Shown here piece by piece: positions 8,025 through 11,471 of a stretch of 11,471 bases of DNA (position 1 is its first letter; every line of letters starts with the position of its first letter). The stretch lies in assembly GCA_025457905.1 (NCBI GenBank), contig JALOTM010000006.1, forward strand, positions 1 to 11,471, given 5' to 3'. The position numbers and the translations under genes are program-made. Source of the stretch: Methanomassiliicoccales archaeon. Lineage in GTDB: Archaea; Thermoplasmatota; Thermoplasmata; Methanomassiliicoccales; UBA472. Below the pieces are notes generated by a model. That model searched no databases. It was not told the DNA's origin and was given only the letters and a program-made list of their open reading frames with translations.

Positions 8025-8040
8025 TCTTCGATTCCTCGCC

Positions 8041-8058
8041 TAGCTATTACTACTTTTT
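8041..8058 (-). promoter_or_regulatory. AT-rich promoter element of lhr
   Basis: Read on the minus strand this is AAAAAGTAGTAATAGCTA, the only AT-rich stretch near the helicase start. If it acts as the TATA region, transcription would begin about 10-25 nt before the ATG at 8000, giving a very short leader and matching the lack of a strong Shine-Dalgarno site. It is not a canonical TATA box. Confidence 0.35.
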
Positions 8059-8062
8059 CCCG

Positions 8063-8089
8063 GGGGCGTCGAAAGACGACCGGCGCCCC
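8063..8089 (+). other. Hairpin with GAAA loop between lhr and the VIT-like gene
   Basis: CGTC-GAAA-GACG at 8067-8078 forms a 4-bp stem closed by a GNRA-type loop on the plus strand. Outer GGGG (8063-8066) can pair with CCCC (8086-8089) around a 7-nt bulge. A second possible stem, CCGGA/TCCGG (8092-8096 with 8105-8109), follows. It would be in RNA only if transcription toward the VIT-like gene starts upstream of about 8063, which is unproven. Confidence 0.3.
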
Positions 8090-8121
8090 TTCCGGATGAG
8101 GCTCTCCGGCCCCGCCCCAAT

Positions 8122-8131
8122 GTAAAAATAT
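8122..8131 (+). promoter_or_regulatory. AT-rich box before the VIT-like gene
   Basis: GTAAAAATAT is the best TATA-like sequence on this strand, but its centre is only about 16 bp before the ATG at 8143. A start point 25 bp downstream would fall near 8150, inside the chosen reading frame. Either the true start codon is later (TTG 8185 or ATG 8221) or this is not the promoter. Confidence 0.3.
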
Positions 8132-8142
8132 GGCACTTGCGA

Positions 8143-8868
8143 ATGGACGTCAAGGATGGCATATTGCCAACCTGGGGATTTGCCTTGGTCGATCCCATCA
8201 CGTCCTTCCAGAGACGCTACATGTCCTATGGCTCATGGCTAGCGGAGTGGCTCTACGGTTTCATCATGGTGGCGGTCGTGACCGGGATGATCAACGGGTA
8301 CAGCAGGATCGCCCTGGACCTCTTCCGTTGGGAGATAACGCTCTGGCTCATCGTGGTCACCTTCGGTGTGAACATCGCATGGGGGCTCATCGATGGGTTC
8401 ACGGTCATCTATGGCGACCTGACCGACGAGGCGGACCATGAGAGGCTCCTCGATGGGCTGAGGAAGGACCGGAAGGACCCCATGCTGAGGGGGAGGCTTA
8501 GTACCTTGATGGACGGCACGATGGCCAGCAACCTCTCGGAGGAGAAGAAAGCACGGCTCGCGGAGGACATCATCGACGCCGGTCCACCGGTCAAGAAGAG
8601 GTATAAACTGGACAAGGAGGACGGGAAGACCCTCCTGGCCATCGCCTCCTGCGACATCCTCGCGGTCATCCCGGTGATCCTCCCGTTCATACTCTTCGGC
8701 TTCACCAGCCTGGCATTGGTCACCTCCAGACTGATCGCTGCCACCGCCGTGGGGTGGATCGTCTACAAGTACGCGGCGCATACGGGCCGCCGCAAATGGC
8801 TGGCGGCCTCCGTGTTCTTCGTGCTGACGTTGATCATGATGGCCGTCACATGGTACTACGGGTGGTGA
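8143..8868 (+). CDS. VIT1/CCC1-like five-TM membrane protein, possible metal-ion transporter
   Basis: The 241-aa protein has five likely membrane segments at about 33-52, 65-91, 164-187, 190-212 and 218-239, with a charged soluble segment (92-162) between the second and third. That is the VIT1/CCC1 layout, in which the soluble insert binds metal and the protein moves Fe2+ or Mn2+. The segment NIAWGLIDGF in the second helix matches that family's second helix. The insert is rich in Asp, Glu, Lys and Arg but shows no obvious clustered metal-binding Glu pattern, so transport activity is uncertain. The start is unclear: ATG 8143 is used here, TTG 8137 is two codons upstream, and ATG 8221 (residue 27) is possible given the position of the AT-rich box; none has a Shine-Dalgarno site. 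It is divergent from lhr. Confidence 0.65.
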   Translation: MDVKDGILPTWGFALVDPITSFQRRYMSYGSWLAEWLYGFIMVAVVTGMINGYSRIALDLFRWEITLWLIVVTFGVNIAWGLIDGFTVIYGDLTDEADHERLLDGLRKDRKDPMLRGRLSTLMDGTMASNLSEEKKARLAEDIIDAGPPVKKRYKLDKEDGKTLLAIASCDILAVIPVILPFILFGFTSLALVTSRLIAATAVGWIVYKYAAHTGRRKWLAASVFFVLTLIMMAVTWYYGW

Positions 8869-8874
8869 CCCCGG

Positions 8875-8937
8875 GCGGCCGGCCGCAGGGCCGTCGCCGG
8901 CGGCCCCGCCGCCCGCCCCCACGGCGCCTGGACGGCC
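8875..8937. repeat. GC-extreme spacer with stacked dyads
   Basis: The gap after the VIT-like gene is almost entirely G and C. It holds a 12-bp perfect palindrome GCGGCCGGCCGC (8875-8886), a 6-bp stem with a CCC loop (GGCGGC 8899-8904 with GCCGCC 8908-8913), and a longer-range 7-bp pair GGCCGTC (8889-8895) with GACGGCC (8931-8937) that encloses it. There is no T tract, so it is not a typical archaeal terminator. It may still pause transcription or fold in the mRNA tail. Confidence 0.4.
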
Positions 8938-8948
8938 GTGTCGTCAGG

Positions 8949-8956
8949 TTTATCAC
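8949..8956 (+). promoter_or_regulatory. TATA-like box of the 293-aa gene
   Basis: TTTATCAC lies in an otherwise GC-rich spacer, with its centre about 28 bp before the ATG at 8981. Archaeal start points fall about 25 bp after the box, so the mRNA would begin at or within a few nt of the ATG. No Shine-Dalgarno is present, which agrees with a leaderless transcript. Confidence 0.5.
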
Positions 8957-8980
8957 GGCAAGGGTGGCTACCTTCCATCC

Positions 8981-9862
8981 ATGAGGCAGGAGTGGTTCAG
9001 GCTTGTGGATGGGAAGGCCGTGCTCCCCTGGAGGGAATGGGAGGCGTGCCTCAAGGATATCGAGGACCTCGAGGCGTCAGGGCGCCTGGGGGCGAAGGCG
9101 TTCCGCGTGGCGCAGGGCGCCAAGGTGGCCGAGGTGAGGCGCAGCGACGAGAAGGCCATCGAGGCCTTCGCGCACCTGCTGCACCATGGGTTCGACGAGG
9201 TGGACGCCAGGACGCTCAGCGCCTTGGTGAAGGGCTTCGAAGGGCGGGAGGGCACGGTGGAGCCGAGGTTCTGGGAGGCGCCGGCACACCGGCTAAACAG
9301 CTACCGCACCATCATGAGCCGGCAGAACGCCAAGCTGGGGCCGACCTTCGTCTTCCAGGCGCTGGAGGACGACCTGGACCAGGTCCTGAGGCTCAACCTG
9401 CTCAGGATGAGCTGGGTCATGGGCCTGGGAGCTGGCGTCCAGGTCCCGTACGCCAGGTCGCAGATCGACGTCAAGGGCAAGGCCTGGCCCGTCTCGCATG
9501 CCCTGCAGGAGATGGGGGGCATGCTCGCCCAGGGCAGGCCCGGTTTCCTGGGGAAGGGGGAGACGAGCGCCCTCCAAGGACTCCTCAAGGGCATCGCCGG
9601 CATCGGTGGGCCGGAGATGTCCCCCGACGGGATATTGGACCTGGCCCGGGCCGCGGACCTGGGCACGGACCAGGATGGGGACCTGGTGGTCTTCTGGCCC
9701 CTGGGGAAGGAGGAGAGGGTGGAGAAGAAGCGCCTGCGCTCCTGGTACGAGGATTCGTTCCGCCTCGGCTCGCAGCTGCTGGCATTCAAGGTCATGATGC
9801 TGGCGCACGTGGTGGGCAAGGCCGGGGGCATCAGCCCCGGAGGGGCGCTGCTGGGCGACTGA
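8981..9862 (+). CDS. Soluble protein of unknown function, 293 aa
   Basis: I do not recognise this family. The protein has no signal peptide and no clear membrane span. Residues 1-70 are mostly helical and charged, 75-160 are a mixed stretch rich in Arg and Leu (FWEAPAHRLNSYR near 98-110, then acidic EDDLDQ at 129-134), and 165-215 are Gly-rich. A short strand (GDLVVFWPLG at 233-242) is followed by a basic segment (EERVEKKRLRSWYED at 244-258) and a hydrophobic C-terminal helix (LLAFKVMMLAHVV at 266-278). No catalytic motif could be identified. Codon use is like the neighbours, and the frame is open with strong third-position G/C bias, so it is probably a real gene. The start is supported by the TATA-like box placed for a leaderless mRNA. 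Confidence 0.7.
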   Translation: MRQEWFRLVDGKAVLPWREWEACLKDIEDLEASGRLGAKAFRVAQGAKVAEVRRSDEKAIEAFAHLLHHGFDEVDARTLSALVKGFEGREGTVEPRFWEAPAHRLNSYRTIMSRQNAKLGPTFVFQALEDDLDQVLRLNLLRMSWVMGLGAGVQVPYARSQIDVKGKAWPVSHALQEMGGMLAQGRPGFLGKGETSALQGLLKGIAGIGGPEMSPDGILDLARAADLGTDQDGDLVVFWPLGKEERVEKKRLRSWYEDSFRLGSQLLAFKVMMLAHVVGKAGGISPGGALLGD

Positions 9863-9870
9863 CTGCCGTT

Positions 9871-9899
9871 CGAGGAGGCCCAGGCCTGGGCCTGCCTCG
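9871..9899. repeat. 18-bp perfect palindrome within a longer stem, after the 293-aa gene
   Basis: AGGCCCAGGCCTGGGCCT (9876-9893) is its own reverse complement. Flanking CGAGG (9871-9875) and CCTCG (9895-9899) extend the pairing with one unpaired base at 9894. It starts 9 bp after the stop codon. It could be an mRNA-end hairpin or a dimer-binding site for the downstream gene; there is no T tract. Confidence 0.5.
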
Positions 9900-9951
9900 C
9901 CCCCAGGGCGGAGAGGCGCTGGGATGGTTGGTGAGGCCGCCGGGGAAGCAA

Positions 9952-9965
9952 GAAAAGGTATTAAG
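9952..9965 (+). promoter_or_regulatory. Candidate promoter of the beta-domain surface protein gene
   Basis: GAAAAGGTATTAAG combines a purine-rich, BRE-like stretch with a weak TATA-like core (GTATTAAG, 9958-9965) about 30-37 bp before the GTG start. It is the most AT-rich part of the 132-bp gap. A start point near 9985 would leave almost no leader, so either the promoter or the ribosome site may be misjudged. Confidence 0.4.
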
Positions 9966-9983
9966 CCAGGAAAGATTAGTTCG

Positions 9984-9990
9984 AAGGGGA
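9984..9990 (+). promoter_or_regulatory. Ribosome-binding site supporting the GTG start
   Basis: AAGGGGA ends 4 nt before GTG 9995 and is the only purine-rich match near this start. Together with the signal peptide that begins right after it, it favours the GTG start. Confidence 0.45.
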
Positions 9991-9994
9991 TAAA

Positions 9995-11023
9995 GTGAGG
10001 AAGACCGCCGCCCTAGCGATCGTCGCCGCCCTGCTCCTGGCCCTTTTACCTGGCATCACCGCCCCCGTGCTGGCGGCCGCCGGGGACCCTGGTGTCTCCG
10101 GGACCGTGGCGGACGACCGGGGCTCTCCCTTGCAGGGCGTGGAGGTCATCGCCATCTCCGTGCCCGAGGGGATGGTGCGCTCCGCGGTCACCGATGCGGC
10201 TGGCACGTACAACATATCCTTGTCGCCAGGCACCTACAACGTGAGCGCCTCGCTGGCCCTCCACTCGGCCAACATAACCTATTACCTGTTGGAGGTGCAG
10301 GCGGAGGTGGTCGGCCTGGACTTCGAGATGTCGCCCTTGAACGGCACCCTCACCGGCTTCGCCTTCGTCGGGGAGGTGCCCCTGGCAGGCGTCGCGGTGA
10401 CCTTGTCGGGCGGGGGGTTGAACTACACGGCCAACACCACCTCCCCCTTCGGTCGCTACGACATCCTGGGCATCAGGCCGGGCATCTACGTGGCCAAGGC
10501 CGAGAAGAAGGGCTACTGGACGGCCTTGGCCCCGGACCCCGTGTTCGTGTCATCGGCGCAGATGACGTCGCTCAACTTCACCCTGGTGCCCCAACCGGCC
10601 CGGGTGTTCGGGGTCGCCTCCCTGGGAGGAGTGGCCGAGCCAGGGGTGAAGGTGCAGCTGCTCTCGCAGGGCTCGCTGATGCAGGAGGCCCTCACGGACT
10701 CCCTGGGCAACTACAGCTTCGACGACGTCCCCTCCGGCGACTATACCCTCCTGTTCGTAAAAGAGGGGCTGGAGGACAAGAGCGTGCCCATATCCCTGCA
10801 GCCCTTCGCCGAGCTGCGGGTGGACGTCTCCATGGTCCGGCAGCCCATGCAGGGCGGGGAGGGCTTCATCGATGGCCTGGACCTTACGCACTCCATGATG
10901 GTGGTGGCCCTGGTCGTGGCCATCCTGCTCATGCTCTTCGCCCTGTTCATCAGGGCGCGGGCGGCGGACAGGCCAGAGATCCTGGCCAAGGAAGAGGAGG
11001 AGCCTGAGGAGGAGAGGAAGTAG
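9995..11023 (+). CDS. Secreted, membrane-anchored protein with three carboxypeptidase-regulatory-like beta domains
   Basis: The GTG start gives MRK followed by a hydrophobic segment ending AAAG near residue 28-30, a typical signal peptide. Three beta-sandwich repeats of the CarboxypepD_reg type follow at about 34-113, 116-198 and 204-280. Each has the GxV/GxA opening, a P..GV strand and the D..G.Y...L.PG.Y signature (TDAAGTYNISLSPGTY at 66-81, SPFGRYDILGIRPGIY at 150-165, TDSLGNYSFDDVPSGDY at 234-250). A single membrane helix (about 300-319) is followed by RAR and a strongly acidic tail ending EEEEPEEERK. Predicted topology is outside domains with a short cytoplasmic tail. Eight N-x-S/T sequons (N73, N82, N93, N116, N143, N147, N194, N239) lie in the outer part. 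The role could be adhesion or cell-envelope structure; no enzyme domain is present. It abuts the fumarase gene stop-to-stop. Confidence 0.8.
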   Translation: MRKTAALAIVAALLLALLPGITAPVLAAAGDPGVSGTVADDRGSPLQGVEVIAISVPEGMVRSAVTDAAGTYNISLSPGTYNVSASLALHSANITYYLLEVQAEVVGLDFEMSPLNGTLTGFAFVGEVPLAGVAVTLSGGGLNYTANTTSPFGRYDILGIRPGIYVAKAEKKGYWTALAPDPVFVSSAQMTSLNFTLVPQPARVFGVASLGGVAEPGVKVQLLSQGSLMQEALTDSLGNYSFDDVPSGDYTLLFVKEGLEDKSVPISLQPFAELRVDVSMVRQPMQGGEGFIDGLDLTHSMMVVALVVAILLMLFALFIRARAADRPEILAKEEEEPEEERK

Positions 11024-11471
11024 CTAAATCCCGAGCCTCTCCCTGGCCTTCGGCAGATTGGCCTGGACCTCCTCGTTGACGCGCTTGTACAGGCTGTTTC
11101 CATGGGCGTCGATGCCCACGGTGAGCGGCCCGAAGCCCTTGACCTCCAGGGCCCACATGGCCTCGGGCATCCCCAGGTCCAGCCATTCCACCCCCTTGAC
11201 GTCGGTGATGCCCTCGGCGCCCAGTATGGCCGCGCCCCCGGTCATGGCCAGGTAGACGCAGCCGAACTTGGCCATGGCCTCCACGGTGGGCTGCGACATG
11301 CCCCCCTTCCCGACTATGGCCCTTACCTCGAAGCGCTCGATGAACTCCGGCTCCAGGGAGTTCATGCGCGAACTGGTGGTGGGGCCGGCGGCGATGACCT
11401 TCCACTTGCCCGCGTCCTTGCGCACGATGGGCCCGGCATGGAAGACCGCCGCGCCCTTCAGGTCGAAGGGC
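11024..11471 (-). CDS. Class I fumarate hydratase, beta (C-terminal) subunit, 5' truncated by the window edge
   Basis: The enzyme interconverts fumarate and (S)-malate; in many archaea the [4Fe-4S] class I fumarase is split into alpha and beta proteins, and this is the beta part. The frame is open to the right edge, reading PFDLKGAAVFHAGPIV before the GTG at 11425, so that GTG is internal and roughly 40 residues at the N-terminus lie outside the window. Hallmarks are GPTTSSRM (11363-11386), VGKGGM (11297-11314) and YLAMTGGAA shortly after. The chain ends ERLGI. The alpha subunit would be expected just beyond the right edge, on the same strand, but this is not visible. A tartrate dehydratase beta subunit is the main alternative, as the two families are close. 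The stop TAG abuts the stop of the convergent surface-protein gene. Confidence 0.88.
   Translation of the reverse strand, partial: PFDLKGAAVFHAGPIVRKDAGKWKVIAAGPTTSSRMNSLEPEFIERFEVRAIVGKGGMSQPTVEAMAKFGCVYLAMTGGAAILGAEGITDVKGVEWLDLGMPEAMWALEVKGFGPLTVGIDAHGNSLYKRVNEEVQANLPKARERLGI

Noticed and set aside
8001..8142. A tRNA or small RNA gene in the divergent gap
   Set aside because: GATTCG and GAATCG look like parts of a T-arm, but no acceptor stem, D-arm or anticodon arm can be built on either strand.
9863..9994. An intrinsic terminator at the palindrome
   Set aside because: No T tract follows the stem on either strand, and archaeal termination depends mainly on T-rich stretches.
11024..11425. 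Fumarase beta starting at the GTG at 11425
   Set aside because: The conserved family sequence continues in frame upstream of this GTG to the window edge, so the GTG is an internal Val codon.
1..11471. A defence island, mobile element or CRISPR array
   Set aside because: No transposase, integrase, Cas protein, nuclease-toxin pair or regularly spaced repeat was found on reading both strands.

Overview
The window looks like chromosomal DNA of a GC-rich euryarchaeon, most likely a member of Thermoplasmatota such as Methanomassiliicoccales or a relative. The lineage is an inference. The signs are a His-type archaeal Thi4, a split two-subunit class I fumarase, TATA-like boxes roughly 25-30 bp from starts, at least one apparently leaderless gene, and an Lhr-family helicase. 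No rRNA, tRNA, CRISPR array, transposase or phage gene was seen. Intergenic gaps are short (about 110-140 bp, or zero), and no gap exceeds 300 bp.

Layout from left to right. (1) The 3' part of a winged-helix plus TPR protein, probably the C-terminal part of a STAND-type ATPase, on +, truncated by the left edge. (2) A thiazole synthase gene, thi4, on +, with a clear TATA box, a tandem heptamer and a Shine-Dalgarno site. (3) A very large Lhr-type helicase of 1787 aa on -, convergent with thi4 and abutting it with no gap. (4) A 142-bp divergent intergenic region holding the helicase promoter and several dyads. (5) A five-TM VIT1/CCC1-like membrane protein on +. (6) A GC-extreme spacer with stacked dyads. 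(7) A soluble protein of unknown function on +, apparently leaderless. (8) A spacer with an 18-bp perfect palindrome. (9) A secreted, membrane-anchored protein with three carboxypeptidase-regulatory-like beta domains on +. (10) The beta subunit of a class I fumarase on -, convergent with (9), again with no gap, truncated by the right edge.

The genes do not form one pathway. Thi4 serves thiamine synthesis, fumarase serves central carbon metabolism, Lhr serves nucleic-acid repair or processing, and the rest are membrane, surface or unknown proteins. The most interesting element is the second half of the helicase. Reading the protein against itself shows two tandem copies of a roughly 280-residue AlkZ/YcaQ-like (HTH_42) DNA-glycosylase-fold module. 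Each keeps an Asp but lacks the Gln at the position that matches the AlkZ/YcaQ catalytic motif. Also notable is that both convergent gene pairs meet stop-to-stop with zero spacing, forming palindromic junctions TGA|TCA and TAG|CTA.
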